From Rickettsia typhi (GTDB taxonomy: Bacteria > Pseudomonadota > Alphaproteobacteria > Rickettsiales > UBA1997): a stretch of DNA of 35,528 nucleotides. Made by a program: the position numbers and the translations under genes. Under the pieces are notes generated by a model. That model did no database searches and had not been told where the DNA came from. It saw only the letters and a list, made by a program, of their open reading frames with translations. The stretch lies in assembly GCA_945872855.1 (NCBI GenBank), contig CAMCAW010000010.1, positions 1 to 35,528 of the forward strand. The letters run 5' to 3'. Position 1 is the first letter of the stretch. Each line of letters starts with the position of its first letter. This document shows, piece by piece, positions 18,167 to 26,252 of the stretch.

Positions 18167-20140
18167 ATGTATAATAGTCGTGATTTTGAGGTTTTGGTTG
18201 GAGACGTTTCTGATATTAGAGATAAAGATAGTATCGAGATTAATGAAATTATTGAAAAAGTAAGAACCTTGATCGAACTAGATCTAAGTAGGGCGGAAAT
18301 AGAAAAGGAAGAAATTCGGGCCGCTAAAGAATTGTTTCTAAGAAAATTATTTTCTCTTCCAAGTGATAAAATTATTATTGCGCTAAATTATTTTGAAAAT
18401 CGATTAGGCGGACAGTTTTTTGATCGTCGAATTGTTGAATTTTCAGAAGCGTTTTTAAGTATTAAAGAAAAAATTCCAGCCATATTAAATGGATTAAATC
18501 CATCACTAAAAGCAAAGTTTTTTAGACAAATAATTCATGGCAATTATGGAAAAGGAATCCTTCTTGGAGATAGCAGTAGCAACGATATAGCCGTGATACT
18601 AAATAACCTAGATGACCAGCTACAGCAGAAATTATTCACCGAAGTAAATCACATAACTAAGCGCAGCTTTTTCTCTGAATTATTATCTTTAACAGTAAAA
18701 CCGCAGTTATCGGGCGAGGTATTAAATGGCTTAAATGATGGTCTGAAAGTGATGCTTTTTACCCAAAAAGATCAAGATGAGAAACTTTTTTTCGACAGGT
18801 TTTTTGATGAATTACTAAATTATCCAGATCAAATTAGCGAGATTTTAAAGGTTTTGAGTGATGATTTAAAGCTCAAGATTTTTACCAAAAGTGAACGCAA
18901 TCCCTGCGAATTTGCTGCGATTAAAATATTCTATAAACATAGGTCGCAAAAGCATAAAGCTGCCCTTGAATTGCGGCCGCTAAAAGAAATTCAGCAAGAT
19001 ATATTAAATAAAATGGCGCAAGATAATTCTGGCGCCAGCATTCAAGAAATTAGTTCAAGAGTTATCGATATCAATCCTATCTTTGAGGCCGCTGTGGCTA
19101 TTGATATGCTTGAGCGAATTTATCAGCAATTAAGCGGCTCTCCTCAAAATACCACGGGCGATTTAGATTTACTCTACAATATATTGAGACAATCTAAGAC
19201 TGCTCAAAATCATAAATATGCAATATTTCTAAAGGCCATAGGCGCAATTATTTCGGGAAAGATTTCTGGCGAAGCGGGCAACGTCTACATATTGAGGGTT
19301 CCTCACTCAGATCATAATGCATATTTTGTGGTTAAATGCGATGCTGAAAATCATCCGATAAAAATGTCTTATATAGATGGTTGGGGCGGAATTTTTGGCA
19401 AAAATTCTCACAATTATTCTTTTGGTGAAGTGGGGTTTGATGTTGATACAAATAAAATTTCTAGCATTGAGGAGTTAGATCGGAAAATGTTAAAAATATT
19501 TGATGGGAAGCCTTATCCATCAAAAGAAGAAATGAATCATCTTCTTTCTAATTTTGTTAAATGCGATGATGAAAATCCAATAATAATTGCAAAAAATATT
19601 CCGACAAAAATTCAGAAAAGAAATAATTGCCACTTAAAATCAACGCTGCTTTTAATGAGAGTGATATCGGAAACATTGGATCATTCTATGAAATATTTAG
19701 TTGATGGAAGGGAGTGGTCGCCTGATTTAGAGTCGAATGGGTTTTTAGAGTTTAATCATGAAGCGCTTTCTGGGGCAGGAAGGGTTCTGTATAAAGACTT
19801 CAGGAATGATTTTATTGATGAGCAAATTGCTGTTTTGTTAAAAGTTTCTACTAGAAATTTTCCAAAATTTTTATCATTTGCGATTGAAAATTGCTTAGAA
19901 AATGTAAGGGATAAAACCATGAAAAAAGTGGAAGAATTGCGCTACGACTTGCCTTTGCTAGATCTGCCATCTCAAGCAAAGCGAGATCGATTATTTGATA
20001 TTTACCAAAGAAGGCTAGATATTACAAGTTTGTCGCTATCTAATATTACAAGGAGTGAATTGCCTCGTCAGACCATCTCTCGCGTAGGTGTGGAGGCAAT
20101 AAAGAGCGCGAATTCAGAAAGTAATCCCCCTATACATTAA
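18167..20140 (+). CDS. Putative effector with helical repeats and a CE-clan protease-like region
   Basis: A 657-residue protein with no family I can name. The first half is helical, with four copies of a roughly 40-residue unit starting near residues 105, 143, 184 and 225 (pattern ILngL.d.Lk.kLFt). In the second half three blocks occur in the order of CE-clan cysteine proteases and YopJ/Ulp1-like enzymes: H383 in SDHNAYFVVKCD, D404 in KMSYIDGWGG, and Q483 and C488 in KIQKRNNCHLKS. The spacing and surrounding hydrophobic strands fit a His-Asp-Gln-Cys site, but the usual aromatic residue directly after the His is displaced. There is no signal peptide or membrane segment. It is 16 bases downstream of serS and probably co-transcribed. 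The enzyme activity is a hypothesis. Confidence 0.4.
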   Translation: MYNSRDFEVLVGDVSDIRDKDSIEINEIIEKVRTLIELDLSRAEIEKEEIRAAKELFLRKLFSLPSDKIIIALNYFENRLGGQFFDRRIVEFSEAFLSIKEKIPAILNGLNPSLKAKFFRQIIHGNYGKGILLGDSSSNDIAVILNNLDDQLQQKLFTEVNHITKRSFFSELLSLTVKPQLSGEVLNGLNDGLKVMLFTQKDQDEKLFFDRFFDELLNYPDQISEILKVLSDDLKLKIFTKSERNPCEFAAIKIFYKHRSQKHKAALELRPLKEIQQDILNKMAQDNSGASIQEISSRVIDINPIFEAAVAIDMLERIYQQLSGSPQNTTGDLDLLYNILRQSKTAQNHKYAIFLKAIGAIISGKISGEAGNVYILRVPHSDHNAYFVVKCDAENHPIKMSYIDGWGGIFGKNSHNYSFGEVGFDVDTNKISSIEELDRKMLKIFDGKPYPSKEEMNHLLSNFVKCDDENPIIIAKNIPTKIQKRNNCHLKSTLLLMRVISETLDHSMKYLVDGREWSPDLESNGFLEFNHEALSGAGRVLYKDFRNDFIDEQIAVLLKVSTRNFPKFLSFAIENCLENVRDKTMKKVEELRYDLPLLDLPSQAKRDRLFDIYQRRLDITSLSLSNITRSELPRQTISRVGVEAIKSANSESNPPIH

Positions 20141-20155
20141 AATGACATGTCATTT
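20140..20155. promoter_or_regulatory. Perfect 16-bp palindrome before rpsT
   Basis: AAATGACATGTCATTT is its own reverse complement and overlaps the stop codon of the preceding gene. A second GTCATTTTA at 20167-20175 can pair with TAAAATGAC 20138-20146 as an alternative 9-bp stem, so two mutually exclusive hairpins are possible. It may be an operator or part of the rpsT leader. Confidence 0.5.
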
Positions 20156-20229
20156 ATGCTTGAAAAGTCATTTTACATCTCTAGAATAGGCCGCTCAACA
20201 CACTTTTAATAATTTCGAAAAACTAAAAA

Positions 20230-20499
20230 ATGGCTAATACAACATCAGCGCAGAAGGCTCTTCGCGGCAGCGCAGCAAAAAAACTTGTTAACAATTCAAG
20301 AAAAAATCGCATCAGAACTTTCGTAAAAAAAGTTGCAGATGCCATTAAGGCGGCTGATCAAAAAAAGGCTCTTGAAGCTTTTAAGGTTCTTGAGTCAGAA
20401 ATCATGCGCGGCGTTACAAAGCGCGTTATCAAGCTTAACACTGCAGCACGCAAACTTTCTCGTTTGTCAGCGCAAATTCGTAAAATTTCTGCAAAATAA
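20230..20499 (+). CDS. rpsT: 30S ribosomal protein S20
   Basis: An 89-residue, lysine- and alanine-rich helical protein. It begins MANTTSAQKALRGSAAK and has NNSRKNRIRTFVKKV and the C-terminal GVTKRVIKLNTAARKLSRL block typical of S20, which binds 16S rRNA early in small-subunit assembly. Length is normal. The ATG is preceded by an A-run with no Shine-Dalgarno. It is flanked by a palindrome upstream and a strong hairpin downstream and is likely its own unit. Confidence 0.97.
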   Translation: MANTTSAQKALRGSAAKKLVNNSRKNRIRTFVKKVADAIKAADQKKALEAFKVLESEIMRGVTKRVIKLNTAARKLSRLSAQIRKISAK

Positions 20500-20535
20500 T
20501 TTTGGGGCGAAATTTATTTTTGCCTTATAAATTTT

Positions 20536-20576
20536 ATATTTATCGCGCTTCACTTAAGCGTGGGCGCTATAAATAT
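20536..20576 (+). terminator. Hairpin after rpsT, possible terminator or secF leader
   Basis: ATATTTAT (20536-20543) pairs with ATAAATAT (20569-20576) over 8 bp, then after one mismatch GCGC (20545-20548) pairs with GCGC (20564-20567), with a 15-base loop. No run of T follows, so termination is uncertain; it might shape the secF leader instead. Confidence 0.4.
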
Positions 20577-20596
20577 CTAGATTCATTATTCAATCT

Positions 20597-21493
20597 ATGA
20601 AAATCCTTCGCTCATTTCTTGCTGATACTCAGGTTGATTTTATGCGGTTGCACAAGTTAGCGCTGATCGCGTCAATAGTTTGCATTATCGCTTCTTTGGC
20701 TATAATTTTTGCCAAAGGCCTTAATTTTGGTATCGATTTTTCTGGTGGAATTTTAATGGAAGTGCGGGCCGAGAAAGCAGAAACAGAGCAAATGCGCAGC
20801 ATTCTTGTTGCTAAAATAAAGGATGTTCAAATTCAAAATATAGGCGAAAAAGATTTTCTCATCAGAATCGCTAAACCCAGTGATGAAGCAGCTTCGCAGG
20901 CGGAAGAAGTCAAAAAAATCCAAGAAATTCTCAATCATAATTTTGCCGATATCGAATATCGCAAAATTGATTACGTTGGGCCGCAAGTTGGTTCAGAGCT
21001 TATTGGCAAAGGCTTTATGGCTTTGTTGCTATCGTTCGCTTTCATAATGATTTATATCTGGGTGCGCTTCGATTGGCAATTTGGCCTTGGCGGTATTTTC
21101 GCACTCATTCATGATGCGGTTTTAACCGTGGGATTTTATGCGGGTACTGGCTTAGAATTCAACCTCACTTCAATCGCCGCAATCCTTACGGTTATTGGCT
21201 ATTCCATCAATGATTCGGTAGTAATTTATGATCGCATTCGTGAGAATTTGCGCAAATATAAAAAGATGGGCTTGGCCGAACTTATTAATTCTAGCGTTAA
21301 TTCAACTTTGAGCAGAACTTTGCTAACTTCAGGAGCCACTTTGTTATCGCTACTCGCTCTAGTGTTGTTTGGTGGTGAAGCTTTAAAAAGTTTTAGCCAA
21401 GCGGCATTTTTTGGGATTTTAGTAGGAACTTATTCTTCAATTTATATTTCAGCGCCGATCTTACTCTACCTTGATCCGCGCAAAACAAAATAG
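20597..21493 (+). CDS. secF: Protein translocase subunit SecF
   Basis: A 298-residue membrane protein of the SecDF complex, which uses the proton gradient to help pull exported proteins through SecYEG. The first helix is followed by GLNFGIDFSGGILMEV, a SecF signature; a periplasmic region follows; then five helices with IHDAVLTVGFYAGTG, IGYSINDSVVIYDRIRENLR and the NSTLSRTLLTSG block. Length is usual for SecF alone. secD is not adjacent, unlike the common secD-secF order. It converges without any gap on the next minus-strand gene (21494). Confidence 0.96.
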   Translation: MKILRSFLADTQVDFMRLHKLALIASIVCIIASLAIIFAKGLNFGIDFSGGILMEVRAEKAETEQMRSILVAKIKDVQIQNIGEKDFLIRIAKPSDEAASQAEEVKKIQEILNHNFADIEYRKIDYVGPQVGSELIGKGFMALLLSFAFIMIYIWVRFDWQFGLGGIFALIHDAVLTVGFYAGTGLEFNLTSIAAILTVIGYSINDSVVIYDRIRENLRKYKKMGLAELINSSVNSTLSRTLLTSGATLLSLLALVLFGGEALKSFSQAAFFGILVGTYSSIYISAPILLYLDPRKTK

Positions 21494-22696
21494 TTACGCG
21501 TTTCGCCCGCCTTTCGGCTCATTATCAATAGTTGCCGTTACTGCAATAAGTTGACGCGATCTAGTTGTAACAAATTGATTGGCGGCATTTGTTCCATAGC
21601 GAAAATAACTTTCTCGGGCATGCAATAATTTTGTATTATTAAATGAAACAATCTGCTTAGGTCTCTGATTTTCTGCCTCTAGCAGCAGAGACAGGGATTC
21701 ATTTTTTTTGACATTATTCATTGCCGATCCAAAGGCTTTCAGCGCCTTAACGCCTTCTTCATAATAGTTTTTTTTCTCGCCATCTTCAATTACAAAAGCC
21801 CTTTCTTGCTTCGTAACAGTTGCTCCTCCCGGATAAAATATTTCTATATTAGTGCCAGATTCTGCGGTTGAGGCGATATGAGATGCGGGGCGAATCACGG
21901 CAAAAGTTTCAGATGAGCCAAATTGAGAGAAAATTGGCTTCATCAATATTTTTACTGTTTCTGGATCCAGCTTTGCGATTATGTCTGCCACGCTAACAAA
22001 TGTGGTGGATATTTTAGGATCTGAGATTGAGTTTGTTGCAAAAAGCGAGTTTGCAGTTATCTGCAATGTTTGATTCGCCGTAACGCCGTCGCAATGGAGC
22101 GATTGATGATGCGCATCGTGCAAGATATAGGCCGATGCTGAATCGGCGGCAGTTTTGGCGCTGTCAAAAAATCTCCAACCACAAAGATAATATATTTGCT
22201 GTATTAAATTTATATTCAGCGCCTGTTCGCGGATAATTTTTAATATTGTTTGCTCATCAATTTGCGAGTCTTGAGCAATATCTATTGGGTTCAAATATTT
22301 TTCGCCAAGGCTTGCATCTACTGAAGGCATCGGGTTATTTAATATGGCAACTTCTGCTTCGCGACGCTTAAATTTCTCTATCATTTCTAGCATCGATTTC
22401 GCTTCTGGGCTCGATTTCGATTCTTGCGTAAGAAATGCCAATAATTCTCGGCTGCTTTTTTGCAGTTGGTCTCTGGGCATTATCATGTCCGATATTTTAT
22501 CACTTGAATCTTTGGAGTAATATTTTTCTAAGCGCGATTCTATCAATGATTGAGGCACCGTGGCGCTTGCAACCTGAACCACTGCAGTCGTTGCGCTATT
22601 GTGGAATTTTCGTGCTTGAGAAATTTCTTGGAAAGCGGGCGATTTCGATAATTTTGCAATTCCTAAAACTTGTTTAAAAATAGTAGATCGAGACAT
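21494..22696 (-). CDS. TauD/AsnO-like Fe(II)/2-oxoglutarate oxygenase, putative
   Basis: A 400-residue protein. The C-terminal half carries what look like the metal and cosubstrate ligands of the TauD/clavaminate synthase superfamily: an H-x-D at H201 and D203 (SLHCDGV) followed by a strand-rich stretch, then FNNTKLLHARESYF with H359, and the 2-oxoglutarate arginine at R379 or R381 in TTRSRQL. The pattern NxxLLHAR is characteristic of this group. These enzymes hydroxylate amino acids or small molecules. The first 150 residues are polar, helical and unlike the family, perhaps an added domain. It is three bases downstream of folK and co-oriented. Substrate is unknown. Confidence 0.55.
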   Translation of the reverse strand: MSRSTIFKQVLGIAKLSKSPAFQEISQARKFHNSATTAVVQVASATVPQSLIESRLEKYYSKDSSDKISDMIMPRDQLQKSSRELLAFLTQESKSSPEAKSMLEMIEKFKRREAEVAILNNPMPSVDASLGEKYLNPIDIAQDSQIDEQTILKIIREQALNINLIQQIYYLCGWRFFDSAKTAADSASAYILHDAHHQSLHCDGVTANQTLQITANSLFATNSISDPKISTTFVSVADIIAKLDPETVKILMKPIFSQFGSSETFAVIRPASHIASTAESGTNIEIFYPGGATVTKQERAFVIEDGEKKNYYEEGVKALKAFGSAMNNVKKNESLSLLLEAENQRPKQIVSFNNTKLLHARESYFRYGTNAANQFVTTRSRQLIAVTATIDNEPKGGRNA

Positions 22697-22699
22697 GGC

Positions 22700-23203
22700 T
22701 TAAGTGCTTTTATTTTCGGGTATAATTTGCGTTAAGGTGATGGGGTGTAGCCAATTTGGCTCAATCTCAGCAACGGTTTTTAAGAAAAAATCGCGCTCAA
22801 GCAAAGCATGATGAGGAATTTGTAACTTTGCGCCAAGGTTAATTACTAAATTATCGATTGCTAAAATATCAATATCAATTTCACGAGGGGCCCATGCAAT
22901 ATCGGATTTATTGCTTTGGCGACCAATTTGTTTTTCAATTTCTTGCGTTATTTCAAGAATTTTTTCTGGAGGAAATTCTGTTAAATCAATATCGGCACTA
23001 AGCGCGATATTAAAAAAATCTAAATCCCATTCTTTTGGAGCATTGGGTTTTAACAAAGCTTTATTAGCGAGAATTTTTGATTTTTTAAGATTGGTAAGAG
23101 AGAGCCTGAAGTTTAGAGCGTCAACGGCTCGCAGCAAATGATTTTCGCGATTTCCAAGATTAGAGCCAAGCCCAAAAATTATTCTTTGTCGAGCCTTTTG
23201 CAT
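22700..23203 (-). CDS. folK: 2-amino-4-hydroxy-6-hydroxymethyldihydropteridine pyrophosphokinase
   Basis: A 167-residue HPPK that transfers pyrophosphate from ATP to the pterin in folate synthesis. It has the N-terminal IIFGLGSNLGNRENHL, the middle block DFFNIALSADID, and the signature WAPREIDIDIL with its two metal-binding aspartates, followed by IPHHALLERDFFL. Length is typical of a single-domain enzyme. No other folate genes are next to it. It lies between an unknown gene (4-base gap) and the oxygenase-like gene (3-base gap) in a tight operon. Confidence 0.95.
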   Translation of the reverse strand: MQKARQRIIFGLGSNLGNRENHLLRAVDALNFRLSLTNLKKSKILANKALLKPNAPKEWDLDFFNIALSADIDLTEFPPEKILEITQEIEKQIGRQSNKSDIAWAPREIDIDILAIDNLVINLGAKLQIPHHALLERDFFLKTVAEIEPNWLHPITLTQIIPENKST

Positions 23204-23207
23204 CAGT

Positions 23208-24080
23208 TTATTTTGTAAATGTGCTTGCTATTGTTTGGTCGGTGAATTTTTTTAAAGATTTAATCTTGCTTTTGCGCTTACTCTCATCTGCTTCGGCAAA
23301 AATATCTGACACCCGCTTCACTAAATTATTATTTTTTTCTGGAGTGATATCTTGTATTTTATTAACAAAAAAGTTCTTCAATAATTTTTCTTTATCGGCA
23401 ATTAATGCGACAGCTTCTTTGATAAAATTTCGAAACAAATCTTGATTAGGAATTTCGGCAAATGTGCAAGAGATAATATCGCGATCAACCTTGTTGTTCG
23501 TAGGGTGAAGATGATTTATAGCCGCAACTAAAATAGCCTTTTCTGGCGTAGAAAGATAAGGCGATCTTTTAGTTAATTCTTTATCAAACATTTCTTGTTT
23601 TTGCTGGTCAGAAAGAGCTAAAAAATTTTGATCGATTGCAATTCTTTGTGGTCCGTCCCAAATTTTTTGATAATCAATTTCTGTTTTGCTGTCTTGATTA
23701 AGAAAATTAATTTTTGCTAAAACGTTTAATAATTTTTCTTTTAAAAGAAGATCTGAATTGGGTTGCGCATGCTTCAAAGATTTAAGATGAGTGGCTCCAA
23801 CGCCGTTGGCCATTGGTTTATAGACATAATCGCTAGCAAGATTGCTGGGCAAAAATTTAGTGATTTTTATACGCCTTTTTTTATTGCCATAATAAATTTC
23901 AATCTCTTGAAATTGATCTGTGCCGCCAATAATTCTCACTTCAAGACGGTTTTTTTGTTCTTCAGATTTTGATCCAGAGTTATAATTTTCTTTGAGAGAT
24001 TTGCTGGCAATATTAGCGTTATCAATGGTCGGCGCGCTATTTTTACTTTTTTGAAGATCTTTTCTTAATAAATTCAACAT
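23208..24080 (-). CDS. Hypothetical protein
   Basis: A 290-residue, charged, mostly helical protein rich in Lys, Asn and Ser. No signal peptide, membrane segment or known motif was recognised. A low-complexity polar N-terminus (about 1-45) is followed by a strand-rich patch (LEVRIIGG, EIEIYYGNKKRRIKITKF) and a helical C-terminal region that ends in a basic tail. It is 28 bases downstream of gmd and four bases upstream of folK, so it is expressed with them. The polar leader would be compatible with a secreted effector, but nothing in the sequence shows this. Confidence 0.6.
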   Translation of the reverse strand: MLNLLRKDLQKSKNSAPTIDNANIASKSLKENYNSGSKSEEQKNRLEVRIIGGTDQFQEIEIYYGNKKRRIKITKFLPSNLASDYVYKPMANGVGATHLKSLKHAQPNSDLLLKEKLLNVLAKINFLNQDSKTEIDYQKIWDGPQRIAIDQNFLALSDQQKQEMFDKELTKRSPYLSTPEKAILVAAINHLHPTNNKVDRDIISCTFAEIPNQDLFRNFIKEAVALIADKEKLLKNFFVNKIQDITPEKNNNLVKRVSDIFAEADESKRKSKIKSLKKFTDQTIASTFTK

Positions 24081-24108
24081 ATGGTTTATTTTGAAGTGCT
24101 GCGTTGAT

Positions 24109-25095
24109 TTAAAGTGAAATATTATGCATTTTTAAATCAGCATCGACCATCATTTTTACCAATTCTTTGAAGTCAACTTTTGGCTTCCAACCCAGTTTTT
24201 GCTTGGCTTTAGATGGATCTCCAATTAGCAAATCAACTTCGGCAGGACGAAAATATTTTTCGCTAATCTCAACATATTTTTTCCAATCTAGGCCAGCATA
24301 ACCAAAGGCTTCGTCTAAAAATTCTTTGACGGAATAAGTGGTGCCCGTGGCGACAACATAATCGTCGGCTTCTGGCTGCTGTAGCATTAGCCACATCGCT
24401 TCGACATAATCGCCAGCAAAACCCCAATCTCTCTTAGCATCGATATTGCCAAGATAAAGTTTTTCCGCCTTGCCCGCCATAATATCCGCAAGGCCGCGCG
24501 TGATTTTACGTGTAACAAAAGTTTCGCCACGGCGCGGAGATTCGTGGTTGAACAAAATGCCGCTGCAAGCAAACAGACCGTAGCTTTCGCGATAATTTAC
24601 GGTGAGCCAATGCGAATAAAGTTTAGCGCAAGCATAAGGGCTGCGCGGGTAGAACGGCGTGGTTTCACGCTGCGGAATTTCTTGTACTTTGCCAAACATT
24701 TCGCTTGATGAAGCTTGATAAAATTTGGTTTTGATGCGCGTGTCTTTTATGGCATCGAGAATGCGGCAAGTGCCTGTGGCGTCTATATCTGTGGTATATT
24801 CAGGAATTTCAAAACTTACCTTCACGTGGCTTTGTGCCGCAAGATTATAGATTTCGTCGGGCACAATTTTTTCGAGCAAGCGCGAGATGCAAGAAGCGTC
24901 GGCTAAATCGCCATAATGCAAAAATAATTTTTTGCCGTAAATTTCTAGGTTATTATAAAGATGGTTGATGCGACCAGTGTTGAAGCTGCTCGAACGCCTA
25001 ATAACGCCATGAACTTCATAGCCTTTTTCTAGCAAAAATTCTGTTAGGTAAGAGCCATCTTGGCCCGTGATTCCGGTGATAAAAGCTTTTTTCAT
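24109..25095 (-). CDS. gmd: GDP-mannose 4,6-dehydratase
   Basis: A 328-residue short-chain dehydrogenase that converts GDP-mannose to GDP-4-keto-6-deoxymannose, the precursor of GDP-fucose, rhamnose or perosamine. The Rossmann motif [10 protein letters not shown] lies at 8-17, followed by [13 protein letters not shown]. The catalytic Y154 and K158 are in [13 protein letters not shown], and [19 protein letters not shown] is diagnostic of GMD. It is slightly shorter than the best-studied enzymes. No downstream reductase is present, so the final sugar cannot be told. The start follows an A-run without Shine-Dalgarno. Its promoter lies in the divergent gap shared with sdhC. Confidence 0.95.
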   Translation of the reverse strand: MKKAFITGITGQDGSYLTEFLLEKGYEVHGVIRRSSSFNTGRINHLYNNLEIYGKKLFLHYGDLADASCISRLLEKIVPDEIYNLAAQSHVKVSFEIPEYTTDIDATGTCRILDAIKDTRIKTKFYQASSSEMFGKVQEIPQRETTPFYPRSPYACAKLYSHWLTVNYRESYGLFACSGILFNHESPRRGETFVTRKITRGLADIMAGKAEKLYLGNIDAKRDWGFAGDYVEAMWLMLQQPEADDYVVATGTTYSVKEFLDEAFGYAGLDWKKYVEISEKYFRPAEVDLLIGDPSKAKQKLGWKPKVDFKELVKMMVDADLKMHNISL

Positions 25096-25119
25096 TTTTT
25101 AGACTTATGTTTAATGAGG

Positions 25120-25218
25120 AGTATTTTTTAATTTAGAAAGCCATTGCGAATCATGTGTGACTGAGCTTGTTAGCGGATTGAATGCGATTTGTGATGGTTT
25201 TCTAAATTGAAAAATACT
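25120..25218. repeat. Long fold-back between gmd and sdhC
   Basis: The arms 25120-25152 and 25186-25218 pair over 33 consecutive positions around a 33-base loop. The outer 25 positions differ from exact complementarity at two places, the next 8 at three, and all five are G-U wobbles in one reading direction, so the RNA hairpin would be unbroken. It lies in a 259-base divergent gap with no coding sequence; the rest of that gap is AT-rich promoter-like sequence. Confidence 0.85.
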
Positions 25219-25281
25219 GAAAAATTTTTGAAGAAAGTCTATTTAGTAAATTCGCTTACTCAAGTAAAAATCAGAAATTCA

Positions 25282-25309
25282 TTGTAAAGAATTTAATTAT
25301 CCTTATTTT
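25282..25309 (+). promoter_or_regulatory. Candidate promoter for sdhCDA
   Basis: TTGTAA (25282-25287), a 16-base spacer and TATTTT (25304-25309) resemble a sigma-70 promoter and would give a leader of about 40 bases for sdhC. A chance match is possible in this AT-rich gap. Confidence 0.3.
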
Positions 25310-25354
25310 TGGGGTTATATTTTTACTAAAAATCGATTATCAAAACTTTTAAAA

Positions 25355-25771
25355 ATGTCTCATAAAAAAGATCCGCGACCAACATCGCCACACCTGCAAA
25401 TTTATGCTTGGAACATCTCTTCCTTCACCTCAATTTTTCACAGATTAACTGGAGTTTTATTATATTTTTCAATCATCGCAATTTCGTGGTATGTAGTTTT
25501 CTATGCCTATCAAACCAACATCAGCACATCTTCAGAGCATTGCGATTGCCCATGGAGGCAAACGCTAGAATATGTTTTTTATGCCGCAATAGTGGCGGTA
25601 GTTTTTTCGCTTTATTACCATTTATGCAACGGAATTCGCCATTTATTTTGGGATATTGGCAAGGGCTACGATCTTAGATTGGCGCGCTTTACGGGCTTTT
25701 TGGTTATCTTGATGGCTGTTATTTTCACTGGTCTCACCATTGGCTTCGCCGCTTATTTTAAATTTATGTAA
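25355..25771 (+). CDS. sdhC: Succinate dehydrogenase cytochrome b556 subunit
   Basis: A 138-residue, three-helix membrane anchor of complex II. RPTSPHLQIYAWNISSFTSIFHRLTGVLLY is the family signature, with the Ser/Arg residues that line the quinone site, and YHLCNGIRHLFWDIGKGYDL holds the heme-binding His. It starts with ATG after an A-run without Shine-Dalgarno and is followed after three bases by sdhD. Confidence 0.96.
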   Translation: MSHKKDPRPTSPHLQIYAWNISSFTSIFHRLTGVLLYFSIIAISWYVVFYAYQTNISTSSEHCDCPWRQTLEYVFYAAIVAVVFSLYYHLCNGIRHLFWDIGKGYDLRLARFTGFLVILMAVIFTGLTIGFAAYFKFM

Positions 25772-25774
25772 CTT

Positions 25775-26140
25775 ATGATTAGAAAAATTAAAATCGCTCC
25801 CGCAACCAATACTGGAGCGCATCACTGGTTGATGCAAAGAGTTTCTGCCGCAGCACTTGTGCCGCTAATTATTTGGCTGATAGTGTCTTTCGTGAAGATA
25901 ATTCAAGACCCCGAGAGCAATATGGCGGTGTTTTTTGCTTATCCATTTAATGCGGTGATGGGTGTTTTGTTGGTGGTTGCGGCTCTCTATCACGGCAGTC
26001 TTGGCATGCAGGTTATTCTTGAAGATTATGTTTCGCACAAAATGATTCGTCGTTTTTTAATTGTGGCGGTGCATTTTCTTTCAATTGCCACCGCGATTGC
26101 AGCGATCCTTGCGATTGTAAGGTTGCACTTGGTTGGATAG
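25775..26140 (+). CDS. sdhD: Succinate dehydrogenase hydrophobic anchor subunit
   Basis: A 121-residue, three-helix protein that pairs with SdhC to hold heme b and ubiquinone. GAHHWLMQRVSAAALVPLIIW near the N-terminus and YHGSLGMQVILEDYV in the second half are the conserved SdhD blocks, the latter with the heme His and quinone Asp-Tyr pair. It is three bases from sdhC and 112 bases before sdhA. Confidence 0.94.
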   Translation: MIRKIKIAPATNTGAHHWLMQRVSAAALVPLIIWLIVSFVKIIQDPESNMAVFFAYPFNAVMGVLLVVAALYHGSLGMQVILEDYVSHKMIRRFLIVAVHFLSIATAIAAILAIVRLHLVG

Positions 26141-26145
26141 TGAAG

Positions 26146-26164
26146 TGGTTACAAAATGTGACCA
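26146..26164 (+). other. Small hairpin in the sdhD-sdhA gap
   Basis: TGGTTAC (26146-26152) pairs with GTGACCA (26158-26164), with one G-U pair and a five-base loop. It is in the only sizeable gap inside the sdh operon and might affect relative expression of sdhA. It has no T-run. Confidence 0.35.
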
Positions 26165-26252
26165 GTTGAAATTAGTGAGGCGATTAGAAAATAGTTGTCT
26201 GAAATTAACATAAGCTGCGCAATGTGGCTGAATAAAAATAAACTTTCTAAAA

